Assembly: GCA_020438355.1 (NCBI GenBank)
Contig: JAGQUT010000009.1
Coordinates: 34,855 to 98,854, forward strand
DNA from: Solirubrobacterales bacterium
GTDB taxonomy: Bacteria; Actinomycetota; Thermoleophilia; Solirubrobacterales; 70-9
Direction: 5' to 3'
Length of the DNA stretch: 64,000 bases
A program made the translations under genes and the position numbers. Of the stretch, positions 46,730 to 54,922 are shown piece after piece. The notes beneath the pieces are model-generated. The model did no database searches and was not told the DNA's origin. It worked only from the letters and a program-made list of their open reading frames with translations. Within the stretch, counting starts at the first letter, position 1. Each line of letters starts with the position of its first letter.

Positions 46730-47113
46730 ATGAGCATTCAGAGCGTCGCCATAGGCACCCGCGAAACCAAGCGGCCTCCGGTCCGTGACGCTCCGGTGGT
46801 GGAGCTGCTGCTGGGAGGGGACGGAGAACTCGCCTCCGCGGTGGCGAGCATCACCATCCCGCCCGGTGGCGGCATGCCCGAACACGACCACGGCGGATCG
46901 CTCACGGTGCTCACGCCGATCGAAGGATCGGCCCGGTTGATCGACTCCGAGGCCGACGAGGTAATCGAACTGAAGCCCGGCACCGTGACCGCGATACCGG
47001 TCGGGCACCGGGTCGCAGTCGAGAACCCTGGCGAAGGTGACGCACGGCTGATCGCGACCTTCACGCCGCCGGACTTCGTCCGGCAGCTCAGGTCCTGGCC
47101 TGGCGAGGCCTGA
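46730..47113 (+). CDS. Cupin-domain protein
   Basis: 127 residues, ATG with GAAGGAAA before it. One beta-barrel cupin: metal motif GGGMPEHDHGGSLTVLTPIEG (His-x-His and Glu) and the second motif VGHRVAVENPGEGDARLI. It may bind Fe, Mn or a small ligand. The N-terminus has IQSVAIGTRETKRPPVRDAP. Single-domain cupins are often found with NO- and O2-stress genes; here the shared palindromic promoter with the fdxA/membrane/regulator cluster supports that context. The enzymatic role is unknown. Confidence 0.85.
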   Translation: MSIQSVAIGTRETKRPPVRDAPVVELLLGGDGELASAVASITIPPGGGMPEHDHGGSLTVLTPIEGSARLIDSEADEVIELKPGTVTAIPVGHRVAVENPGEGDARLIATFTPPDFVRQLRSWPGEA

Positions 47114-47137
47114 CCGGGACGCCCGGTCACGCCCGGC

Positions 47138-47980
47138 TCAGATCGTGGCCGGCTGGGCTCCCCGCTTGAGGCGCACGGCGCTCTGAAGTTCCTGCTCGGT
47201 GAAGCCACCGACCGCTTCCTGACCGGCGACGTACCGGTAAAGCGCCACCCCGAAAATGGTCGAGAGCGACTGCTGGATCAACGCCGCGATGATCAGGACC
47301 ACGACGCCGAAGGCGATCAGGATGGCGCCGCCGACTCCCGAGGTGGCCCAGACCGCAACTCCGGCCACGATCAGGAGCACTGCAGGCAGGAAGCCGACCA
47401 GGAAGACGATGCCCCCGATCGCGATCGTACCGGCGATCTGTTCGCCCCAGCGGCTCTTGACCAGGTGGGCGCACCGTTTGATGGTGGCGATCGGTCCCGT
47501 CCCTTCGAGGGCGATGACCGGGATCGCCAGAAAAGTGAGAATTCCCCAGGCCGCCCCGGCGAGCCCGCCGATGATCGCGCCGGCGATCCCGAAGCGTTCC
47601 TGGATCGCCCGGATGATCGTCATCACGACCGTCGAGACGAAAGCCCAGCCGGCAATAGGGCCCATGCGGCTCGAGGCGAGAGCCATGCCCTCACCGAAAG
47701 TCGGCGACAGGCCGTGCATCTGCTGGTCTGCGTTGTGGGCCAGGCCGACCGCGAAATAGAAGACCGCGAAAGCGCAGAGATAGGTCCCCAAAGCGACCAG
47801 GATCACCCCGGGAACGGTCTGATCCTCCTCGATCAGGTAGAGACCGGGACCGATCACGACGACCGCGATCAGCAGTGCGAGGAATCCGCCGATCAGCGGG
47901 AACCGCACCAGTCCGGGCGAGTCCGAGAGAACCCGCCAACTCTTCTTGGTCAGCTGCCAGCCTGCCTTGATTCTCCTCAT
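47138..47980 (-). CDS. DUF6159-like polytopic membrane protein
   Basis: 280 residues with about six helices. N-terminal WQLTKKSWRVLSDSPGLVRFP is a frequent opening of actinobacterial 'DUF6159' proteins; then VFYFAVGLAHNADQQMHG, FLAIPVIALEGTGPIATIKR, LVKSRWGEQIAGTIAIGG and the C-terminal FGVALYRYVAGQ. Function unknown. It follows the UbiB-kinase gene by 9 bases on the same strand. A TAGATT box 6 bases before its ATG might give an additional transcript. Confidence 0.8.
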   Translation of the reverse strand: MRRIKAGWQLTKKSWRVLSDSPGLVRFPLIGGFLALLIAVVVIGPGLYLIEEDQTVPGVILVALGTYLCAFAVFYFAVGLAHNADQQMHGLSPTFGEGMALASSRMGPIAGWAFVSTVVMTIIRAIQERFGIAGAIIGGLAGAAWGILTFLAIPVIALEGTGPIATIKRCAHLVKSRWGEQIAGTIAIGGIVFLVGFLPAVLLIVAGVAVWATSGVGGAILIAFGVVVLIIAALIQQSLSTIFGVALYRYVAGQEAVGGFTEQELQSAVRLKRGAQPATI

Positions 47981-47989
47981 GGGGAAAAT

Positions 47990-49414
47990 CTACTCCTTCG
48001 CCGTCGCAGGTATTCCGGGCACCTGGTAGATGCCCCTCTCCTCGAAGTAGGCCCATTCTTCCTTGCCCAGTTCGGTCGAAGGCGGGTCAGCGTAAACCCA
48101 CTCGCGCATGATCCTGTGCCAGTTACGGGTCGCGCCAAGCCGGCCGAGGACGGCGAGCACGCCGATCTCCATACGACGACCCATCAGCTCGTCGGCCGGG
48201 ATCGACTCGCGGCGCATCAGGTCGAAGTACTCGGAGCGGGGATCGTGGGTCACTTCGATCACCTTCATCACCCGGTCAGCGTCGATCTTGATTTCCCGGT
48301 CCTCCATGTACCAGCCGCCGATCTCCTTGACGTGGTTCATCAGCTGCTCGGCGTCGAGCTTCGAGGGCTTCTTGATGAAGCCGAGGTCGTGGAGCGCGTC
48401 GCGCAGCCCCTCCGGGTCATTCCGCACCGCAGCATCGACCGCCAGTTGCTCCAGTTCGATCTGCTCCTTGTCGAGCTTCTTGGTCATACCGAAATCGAGG
48501 AAGGCGACCCGGCCGTCGTTCATCAGCAGGTAGTTGCCGGGGTGAGGGTCGGCGTTGAAGTGCTGGAGGTGGTAGACCGACCCGAAGCTGCCGCGAAAGA
48601 GGATCTCCCCGAAACGGCTGCGTTCCTCTTCACCCAGTTTCAGGATCTCGTCGAATCCGATCCCTTCCACGAACTCGGTCACCAGCACCCGCCGGCGCGA
48701 GAGCCTGGTAATCACATCCGGCACGTAGATGAACGGATGGTCACGGTAGGCGCGGGCGAAGGCACGCTGGTTCTGCGCCTCGTACTCGTAATCCAGCTCC
48801 TCGAGGACCCGCTCCCGCAGTTCCCGCGTGACCTCCCTGGCGTCGAGGCCAGGGGCGAGGGCCCTCGCCATCCGGACCAGCATGCCCGCGTTCTTCAGAT
48901 CGGCCTCGAGGGCTTCGGCGATACCCGGGTACTGGATCTTCACGGCGACCTCGCGGCCGTCGATCAGCCGGCCACGGTGAACCTGGCCGATCGAGGCGGC
49001 AGCGAAGGCTTCGTGCTCGATCGAGTCGAAAAGCTGCTCGAACGGTTCCCCGTCGTACTCCTCGCGAAGCACCTCCGAGACTTCTTCCCAGGGCATGGCA
49101 GGGGCTTCGTTTCGAAGCTTCGCCAGCGCTTCCTGATAGGTCTCGCGGTACTCCTCGGGGATGAAATCTGTGTCGATGAAAGAGGCGAACTGCCCGATCT
49201 TCATCGCCGCGCCCTTCATCTGGCCAAGCGTCTCGACCATCTTCGCGGCCGTTTCCGCATGCCGCTGGTCGAGCTTCTCCTGGCTCGTTTCCCCGCCACG
49301 AAGCAGACCAGTGGCCTTGGTTCCGGCGTATTTGGCGCCCTGCGCACCGAGTGCGGTTCCCAGCTTGGCGGAGCGCCTGAGCCGCCCTTTGGGAATCTTC
49401 GATTCGTCCGCCAT
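47990..49414 (-). CDS. ABC1/UbiB (AarF) family atypical kinase
   Basis: 474 residues. N-terminal QMKGAAMKIGQFASFIDTDFIP is the KxGQ motif of UbiB/ADCK proteins, with AAASIGQVHRGRLIDGREVAVKIQYPG (A-rich loop and Lys), HADPHPGNYLLMNDGRVAFLDFG (catalytic block). UbiB proteins extract or handle quinone/lipid intermediates using ATPase activity. No C-terminal membrane helices are clear. It heads a two-gene operon with the DUF6159 gene. A TACGCT box (49421-49426) lies 6 bases upstream of the ATG. Confidence 0.92.
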   Translation of the reverse strand: MADESKIPKGRLRRSAKLGTALGAQGAKYAGTKATGLLRGGETSQEKLDQRHAETAAKMVETLGQMKGAAMKIGQFASFIDTDFIPEEYRETYQEALAKLRNEAPAMPWEEVSEVLREEYDGEPFEQLFDSIEHEAFAAASIGQVHRGRLIDGREVAVKIQYPGIAEALEADLKNAGMLVRMARALAPGLDAREVTRELRERVLEELDYEYEAQNQRAFARAYRDHPFIYVPDVITRLSRRRVLVTEFVEGIGFDEILKLGEEERSRFGEILFRGSFGSVYHLQHFNADPHPGNYLLMNDGRVAFLDFGMTKKLDKEQIELEQLAVDAAVRNDPEGLRDALHDLGFIKKPSKLDAEQLMNHVKEIGGWYMEDREIKIDADRVMKVIEVTHDPRSEYFDLMRRESIPADELMGRRMEIGVLAVLGRLGATRNWHRIMREWVYADPPSTELGKEEWAYFEERGIYQVPGIPATAKE

Positions 49415-49420
49415 GCCTCA

Positions 49421-49442
49421 AGCGTACGGGTTTCCCTATTCT
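49421..49442. promoter_or_regulatory. Divergent -10 boxes of UbiB-like gene and rplY
   Basis: On the minus strand TACGCT (49421-49426) lies 6 bases before the UbiB ATG. On the plus strand TATTCT (49437-49442) lies 10 bases before the rplY ATG. Neither gene has a Shine-Dalgarno sequence. Confidence 0.4.
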
Positions 49443-49452
49443 GTTCTGTCCA

Positions 49453-50136
49453 ATGTCTTCAGAACGCGCAACTCTTACTGCTTCTCCCCGTACCGAATTC
49501 GGCACTCGCATTTCCCGTCGCCTCCGTCGCGACGGCAAGGTTCCCGGTGTCGTCTACTCGGACGGCAACGAAGCGATCTCTTTCCAGGTCGAAAGCCGCG
49601 ACGCCAGGGTCATCCTGAACGAGGGCCACGCGCTGTTCGATCTCCAGATCGAAGGCTCGGACGCGGTTCCGGTCGTCATCAAGGAGCAGCAGCATCACCC
49701 CGTGCGCGGTGACCTCCAGCATCTCGACCTTCAGCAGGTCGACCTCAAGCAGGCCATTCAGGCCGAGGTCGCGGTCGAACTCACCGGTGAAGACGTCAGC
49801 CCCGGCGTCAAGCAGGGGGGCGTTCTCGAGCACGTCACCCGTGAGGTCACGGTCGAGGCACTGCCCACCGACATTCCCGACTCGATCACGCTGGACGTCT
49901 CCGAGATGGAGATCAACGACACTCTCACTCTCGAGAATCTGGTCGCGCCGGACGGTGTCGAGCTGATCGCCGACGAGCCTTCCGAGGTCACCCTGGTCAC
50001 GCTTTCGCCGCCCCGCGTCGAAGCCGAGCCGGAAACCGATCTCGAGGCCGAGCCGGAAGTCGTCGGCGAGGGCGAAGAGGGCGAGTCCGAGGCCGAAGGT
50101 GGCGACTCGGGCGAAGACTCCTCCGACGAGGAGTAG
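49453..50136 (+). CDS. rplY: 50S ribosomal protein L25 / general stress protein Ctc
   Basis: 227 residues, two-domain Ctc/TL5 form. The 5S-rRNA-binding L25 domain (about 1-95: RTEFGTRISRRLRRDGKVPGVVYSDG, VVIKEQQHHPVRGDLQHLDLQQV) is followed by the Ctc C-domain (GVLEHVTREVTVEALPTDIPDSI) and an acidic tail of about 50 residues (EAEPEVVGEGEEGESEAEGG). It stabilises 5S rRNA in the large subunit. Its TAG stop is in frame with pth, which begins 3 bases later. Confidence 0.93.
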   Translation: MSSERATLTASPRTEFGTRISRRLRRDGKVPGVVYSDGNEAISFQVESRDARVILNEGHALFDLQIEGSDAVPVVIKEQQHHPVRGDLQHLDLQQVDLKQAIQAEVAVELTGEDVSPGVKQGGVLEHVTREVTVEALPTDIPDSITLDVSEMEINDTLTLENLVAPDGVELIADEPSEVTLVTLSPPRVEAEPETDLEAEPEVVGEGEEGESEAEGGDSGEDSSDEE

Positions 50137-50139
50137 GTC

Positions 50140-50757
50140 CTGTCTCTCTTTCGTCGCTCCGGCCCGGACGACGGGTCCGATGCCCCGATCCTGATTGTCG
50201 GTCTCGGCAATCCGGGCCGGGAGTACGAACGCAGCCGTCACAACGCGGGCTTCATGGTTGCCGCCCGGCTGGCGGAGCGCTGGGACCTGCCACGCGCCAA
50301 GGACAAGTTCAACTCCCGGATCACTGAGGGCAGGATCAGCCCCGGGGGACAGCGGGTCGTTCTGATGACCCCGCTGACTTACATGAACGAGTCGGGCAAG
50401 TCGGCCGGCCCGGCCCGCGGCTCGAAGAAGATCCCCCTCGACCGGGTGATCGCCGTCTACGACGAGATCGACCTCCCCTTCGGTGAGATCCGGACGAGGC
50501 TCGGCGGGGGCGCGGCGGGCCACAACGGTGTCAAGAGCCTGAAGCAGGGGTTCGGTTCGCCTGACTTCTGGCGGGTCCGGATCGGTGTGGACCGACCCGA
50601 CTCCACCGATCCCGAGAGGGTCGCCGGGTATGTGCTGGGGAAGTTCTCGGAACCGAAGGATCAGGTCGACGCGCTGATCGATGATGCGGCCCGGGAAACA
50701 GAAAGACTTGTCGAAAGAATTGCCGCCGGGGAAACCGGCGAGGAACAAGCCAACTGA
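50140..50757 (+). CDS. pth: Peptidyl-tRNA hydrolase, apparent CTG start
   Basis: 205 residues. Family motifs: LIVGLGNPGREYERSRHNAG (Asn24 and His34, with the 10-residue spacing of catalytic N10/H20 in E. coli), LTYMNESGKSAGPA, VYDEIDLPFGEIRTRLGGG and GHNGVKSL. It releases peptides from peptidyl-tRNA. No ATG, GTG or TTG exists between the rplY TAG (50134) and the first motif; CTG at 50140 is preceded by GAGGAG at 50128-50133 with 6 bases spacing, and gives SLFRRSG. A start at ATG 50254 would remove the active site. rplY-pth order is conserved in actinobacteria. Confidence 0.9.
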   Translation: MSLFRRSGPDDGSDAPILIVGLGNPGREYERSRHNAGFMVAARLAERWDLPRAKDKFNSRITEGRISPGGQRVVLMTPLTYMNESGKSAGPARGSKKIPLDRVIAVYDEIDLPFGEIRTRLGGGAAGHNGVKSLKQGFGSPDFWRVRIGVDRPDSTDPERVAGYVLGKFSEPKDQVDALIDDAARETERLVERIAAGETGEEQAN

Positions 50758-50764
50758 GGAGAAA

Positions 50765-51475
50765 ATGAGCCTTACGACCTACGAAGTAGACGACCGCGGA
50801 GTTGCGCTGATCCAGCTCGATCGCCCCAAGGCGATGAACGCGATCAACACGGAGATGCTGGCCGAGCTGCTCGAGCACGTCGCGGTGGCCCGTGGCGACG
50901 AGAACGTCAAGGTTCTCGTCTTCTCTTCGACTGACTACATGGCCTTCTCGGCCGGCGCGGACATCAAGGAGGACATCGATGACGAGGCCAAGGTCAACAA
51001 GATGCAGCTCTTCGCCGACCTCTACGACGCAGTGGTGCAGTTCCCCAAGCCGACCATCGCGGCCTGTCACGGCTACACCGTCGGAGGCGGCGCGGAGATC
51101 GCGGTCGCCTGTGACATCCGGATCGGTGGTTCGAACCTCCAGATGCGCTTCCCGGGGGCGGCGCTCGGCGTTCCGGTCGGCCCCGCCCGCCTGGTCACCC
51201 TCTGCGGGTTGAGCCACGCCAAGTACCTGCTGCTCTCATCGAACACGGTCAAGATCGACGAAGCCCTGAGGATCGGGCTGGTCAACCAGGTGGCACCGGG
51301 GGCGGCCACCGAGAACACCGCACTCGAGCTCGCCGGCAGGATCGCCGCCCATGATCCCGAGGGCGTGGCAAGGCTCAAGCGGATGCTTCACGAGTGGGAT
51401 GACATCGAAGGCCGCTCCGAAACCGAAGGAAAAGGCCAGGTCGAGTGGCAAAGATCAGGTCCCGGCCTCCATTAG
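50765..51475 (+). CDS. Enoyl-CoA hydratase/isomerase family protein
   Basis: 236 residues, ATG 50765 with GAGGAG before it. Crotonase-fold motifs: VALIQLDRPKAMNAINTEML, MAFSAGADIKED (oxyanion hole), and AACHGYTVGGGAEIAVACDIRI. In the catalytic region GAALGVPVGPARL replaces the usual paired Glu: the first hydratase Glu corresponds to Ala-Leu-Gly here, so true hydratase activity is doubtful and an isomerase/decarboxylase role is possible. The neighbourhood (pth, mfd) gives no pathway. Confidence 0.88.
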   Translation: MSLTTYEVDDRGVALIQLDRPKAMNAINTEMLAELLEHVAVARGDENVKVLVFSSTDYMAFSAGADIKEDIDDEAKVNKMQLFADLYDAVVQFPKPTIAACHGYTVGGGAEIAVACDIRIGGSNLQMRFPGAALGVPVGPARLVTLCGLSHAKYLLLSSNTVKIDEALRIGLVNQVAPGAATENTALELAGRIAAHDPEGVARLKRMLHEWDDIEGRSETEGKGQVEWQRSGPGLH

Positions 51476-51505
51476 TTACCTGTCAGACGAAGTACTGAAC
51501 CCACG

Positions 51506-54500
51506 GTGTCTTTGCGCCCGACAATCGACCTCCTGCTCGAAGACGAGCAGATAGCCCGACTGTCGGCTGAAGTTCTTGAAGCCCTGATGGCCGATGCCTC
51601 CGCCCCTGTAAGGGCGGAGGCATCGGCCGCTCTCAGGCCCGCCCTGATCGCCGCGATGCTCGAAGACGATCTCGGTCTGGAGGATCGCCCGGCGCTTGTC
51701 GTCACTCCCGACGACAGGTCGGCGAGGGAAATGGCCTCGGCGCTAGGCGCCTACCTGGGCGAGAGGACCGTCCGTTCATATCCCTCCCGCGGAACCGGAT
51801 ACGCCTCGCAGGTGAGCCCGCCACCCCACCTGACCGGCCTCAGGATTGACGCGCTCGACTCTTTCGGCCGCGAGGAGGCCAGCCCGCCGGTGGTGGTTGC
51901 CAGCGCGATCGCGCTCGCGGAATCAGTGCCCGATGCCTCTCTGCGACCGTCAGGCTTCCGTCTGAGCGTCGGCGAGGAGCACCAGCCGGCACAGATCGCG
52001 GCAGACCTGATCGATGCCGGCTACGAAAGGGTCGACCAGGTTCAGGAACGAGGACAGTTCGCAGTCCGAGGCGGCATCCTCGACGTTTTCTCGGCTACCG
52101 AGGACCGAGCAACCCGGATCGACTTCTTCGGCGACGAGATCGAGTCGATGCGCTGGTTCTCCACCTTCACCCAACGCTCGCTCGGTCAGGCCGAAACGAT
52201 CGAGCTGGCGCCGGCAGCGGAGCTGGATGTCGACCACCGCGAACTTGCCGAGTTGACAATCGCGGAAGCGCGCGAGAACGAAACCGACATCGACCTGACC
52301 GAAGCCCTCCCGCTGGACCACTTCCGGGCACCACTCGACCTGATTCCCGAGACGGCGGCAGTGATCCTCACCGCCGACGAGGAGATCGAACCCGCGCTGA
52401 AGGATCACTGGGATGACGTCACCACGGCAATGCATGCGGATGACGCCCGGCATCTCTACGAGGATGTGGCGGGCCCCCTGAACCAGAGAGCCACCCTGGT
52501 TCTGACCCGGCCCGGAGAGAGCGAGACCGCGCTGCGGGCGATGAGCGCCGAAACCCCGGCCCGCAACCTGAAAGAGGCCGAAGCTGAACTGAGAAAGCTC
52601 GTCGAGGCCGGATACCGCACGGTCGTGGCCTTCGACTCCAGGGGCGAAGCCGAAAGGGCCCGCTACGGATTCGACCGCCTGGACACGAAGATCGTCGATC
52701 AGGGAACGATCCCGGCCGACCCTGCCGTCAGCCTGGTCGAAGCCCGGATCGGCGAAGGCTTCATCTCGCCGCGAGCCAGGGTCGCCGTCCTGCCTTTCCG
52801 CCGCCTGCTCAATCGCCGGCGCCGTGCCGATGAGCGGGCACCCGAAGCGGTGCGTGGCAGGCTCACCTTCGCCGAACTCCGGGTCGGCGACTACGTAGTT
52901 CACGAGGACCACGGTGTCGCCCGCTTCGCCGGGTTCGAGACCCGGGAGGTCGGTGGGATCACCCGCGACTACCTCTACCTCGAGTACAAGGGCGAGGACC
53001 GGGTCTACGTCCCGACGGACCAGTTCGCGAAGTTGTCGAGGTACGCAGGCAGCGCCGGCACGCCGACCCTTTCGGCGCTCGGAGGCAAGAAGTGGCTGAA
53101 CATGAGGGCCCGCGCCCGCGATGCCGCCTCCGAGATCGCCGGAGACCTGGTCAACCTGTACGCCGAACGCAAGACCCGGAAGGGCCATGCTTTCAGCCCC
53201 GATTCCGAGTGGCAGATGGAACTCGAGGCGAACTTTCCCTGGCGCGAGACCGCCGATCAGATCGAGGCGATCGAGGCCGTCAAGGCCGACATGGAGTCCG
53301 AACAGCCGATGGACAGGCTGGTCTGCGGCGATGTCGGCTACGGCAAGACCGAGGTTGCGATCCGGGCCGCGGTCAAGGCCGCCTCCGACGGCAAGCAGGT
53401 GATGATTCTCGCCCCGACCACGATCCTCGCCCAGCAGCACCTCGGAACCTTCCGCGAGCGCCTCGCCGACCTTCCCTTCCGGGTGGATGGCGTAAGTCGC
53501 CTGCGCAAGCCGGCCGAGGTCAAGCAGGCGATCTCGGATTGGGGCGATGGCAAGATCGACGTGCTGATCGGAACCCACCGCCTCCTCTCCCGCGACGTCA
53601 GGGCTAAAGACCTGGGGCTGATCGTGGTCGATGAGGAGCAGCGCTTCGGCGTCAAGCAGAAGGAACTGCTCCGCCAGATGAAGCTGAAGGTCGACGTTCT
53701 TTCGATGTCGGCGACACCGATTCCGCGAACCCTCCAGATGTCGATGGCGGGCCTCCGAGACATCTCGGTGATCGAGACTCCACCCGAGGGCCGGCGTCCC
53801 GTCCGGACCTACGTCGGACCCTGGGACGAGCGTCTGGTCGAACGGGCGATCAAGCGGGAGGTCGACCGCAAGGGCCAGGTCTTCTTCCTCCACAACCGGG
53901 TCGAGAGCCTCGATGACGCGGCCGACCAGATCCGAGCGCTGGTGCCGGGCATCCGGGCCCAGGTCGCCCATGGCCAGATGGAAGACGAGGAACTCGAAGC
54001 GGCCATGCTCACGTTCCTCAGGGGTGATGCGGATGTCCTGGTTGCCACCACGATCATCGAGTCGGGCATCGACATCCCCGCCGCCAACACCCTGATCGTC
54101 GATCGCGCCGACCACCTCGGGCTCGCCCAGGCGTACCAGATCAGGGGCCGGGTAGGGCGGTCCCGGGAGCGTGCGTTCGCCTACCTGCTCCACCCCTCCG
54201 AGGAGTCTCTGACCCAGGAAGCATCAACCCGGCTGGCGACCCTGGCCGACCACACCGAGCTCGGGTCCGGGTTCCGCATCGCGATGCGTGACCTCGACAT
54301 CCGTGGCGCCGGAAACCTGCTCGGTGACGAACAATCAGGTCACGTGGCCGCGGTCGGGTTCGAGCTCTACTGTCAGCTGATCGACGAGGCCGTGGCCGAG
54401 CTGGCCGGACGGGACGATTCAGCTGTCGAATCGGAGCCTGTGCGGTTCGACATCGGCGTCGACGCCTATCTGCCTGCCAGCTACGTGCCCTTCGAAGCCG

Positions 54501-54880
54501 CCAAGATCGACATCCACCGTCGCATCGCCGCTGCCAGGCGCCCCGGCGACCTGCGGCAGATCACCGATGAGCTGGTCGACCGGTTCGGCCCCCAGCCAGA
54601 GGAAGTCGAAAACCTGATCACCCTGCAGCAGGCCAGGATCGACCTCGGCCAGGTCGGGGCCGAACAGGTCCAGTTCCGCGGCGGCAAGCTCACGGTGACC
54701 GGGATCGAACTCGAATCTGAAGCCGTCGCCTCGGTTCGCGAACAGGTGCCCGGTTTGATCTACGAATGGCGGTCCCACGAGCTCTCCGTCAGGGTTGACA
54801 ACGATCCCGCGAAACGGCTCGCAACAGTGTCGGAACTGGGTCGCGCGCTGGCTGATATGGGTATGCTCCGCCAGTCGTAA
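51506..54880 (+). CDS. mfd: Transcription-repair coupling factor
   Basis: 1124 residues, GTG start. Order: UvrB-like domains 1-3 (about 1-330; FAVRGGILDVFSA), RNAP-interacting CarD-like domain (about 455-520; LRVGDYVVHEDHGVARFAGF), RecG-like translocase with Walker A VCGDVGYGKTEVAI near 608, DEEQ in VVDEEQRFGV, motif III MSATPIPRTLQM, motif VI QIRGRVGRSRERAFAY, and the C-terminal TRCF domain. It displaces stalled RNA polymerase at lesions and recruits UvrA. Length is typical. Confidence 0.96.
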   Translation: MSLRPTIDLLLEDEQIARLSAEVLEALMADASAPVRAEASAALRPALIAAMLEDDLGLEDRPALVVTPDDRSAREMASALGAYLGERTVRSYPSRGTGYASQVSPPPHLTGLRIDALDSFGREEASPPVVVASAIALAESVPDASLRPSGFRLSVGEEHQPAQIAADLIDAGYERVDQVQERGQFAVRGGILDVFSATEDRATRIDFFGDEIESMRWFSTFTQRSLGQAETIELAPAAELDVDHRELAELTIAEARENETDIDLTEALPLDHFRAPLDLIPETAAVILTADEEIEPALKDHWDDVTTAMHADDARHLYEDVAGPLNQRATLVLTRPGESETALRAMSAETPARNLKEAEAELRKLVEAGYRTVVAFDSRGEAERARYGFDRLDTKIVDQGTIPADPAVSLVEARIGEGFISPRARVAVLPFRRLLNRRRRADERAPEAVRGRLTFAELRVGDYVVHEDHGVARFAGFETREVGGITRDYLYLEYKGEDRVYVPTDQFAKLSRYAGSAGTPTLSALGGKKWLNMRARARDAASEIAGDLVNLYAERKTRKGHAFSPDSEWQMELEANFPWRETADQIEAIEAVKADMESEQPMDRLVCGDVGYGKTEVAIRAAVKAASDGKQVMILAPTTILAQQHLGTFRERLADLPFRVDGVSRLRKPAEVKQAISDWGDGKIDVLIGTHRLLSRDVRAKDLGLIVVDEEQRFGVKQKELLRQMKLKVDVLSMSATPIPRTLQMSMAGLRDISVIETPPEGRRPVRTYVGPWDERLVERAIKREVDRKGQVFFLHNRVESLDDAADQIRALVPGIRAQVAHGQMEDEELEAAMLTFLRGDADVLVATTIIESGIDIPAANTLIVDRADHLGLAQAYQIRGRVGRSRERAFAYLLHPSEESLTQEASTRLATLADHTELGSGFRIAMRDLDIRGAGNLLGDEQSGHVAAVGFELYCQLIDEAVAELAGRDDSAVESEPVRFDIGVDAYLPASYVPFEAAKIDIHRRIAAARRPGDLRQITDELVDRFGPQPEEVENLITLQQARIDLGQVGAEQVQFRGGKLTVTGIELESEAVASVREQVPGLIYEWRSHELSVRVDNDPAKRLATVSELGRALADMGMLRQS

Positions 54881-54922
54881 TTTCACGGCCAGCCACATGA
54901 CCTTTTCAGGAGGAGTCACTGC

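Noticed and set aside
50254..50757. ATG 50254 as the pth start
   Set aside because: It would delete the GLGNPG motif and catalytic Asn/His; the CTG at 50140 with an ideal Shine-Dalgarno fits the family.
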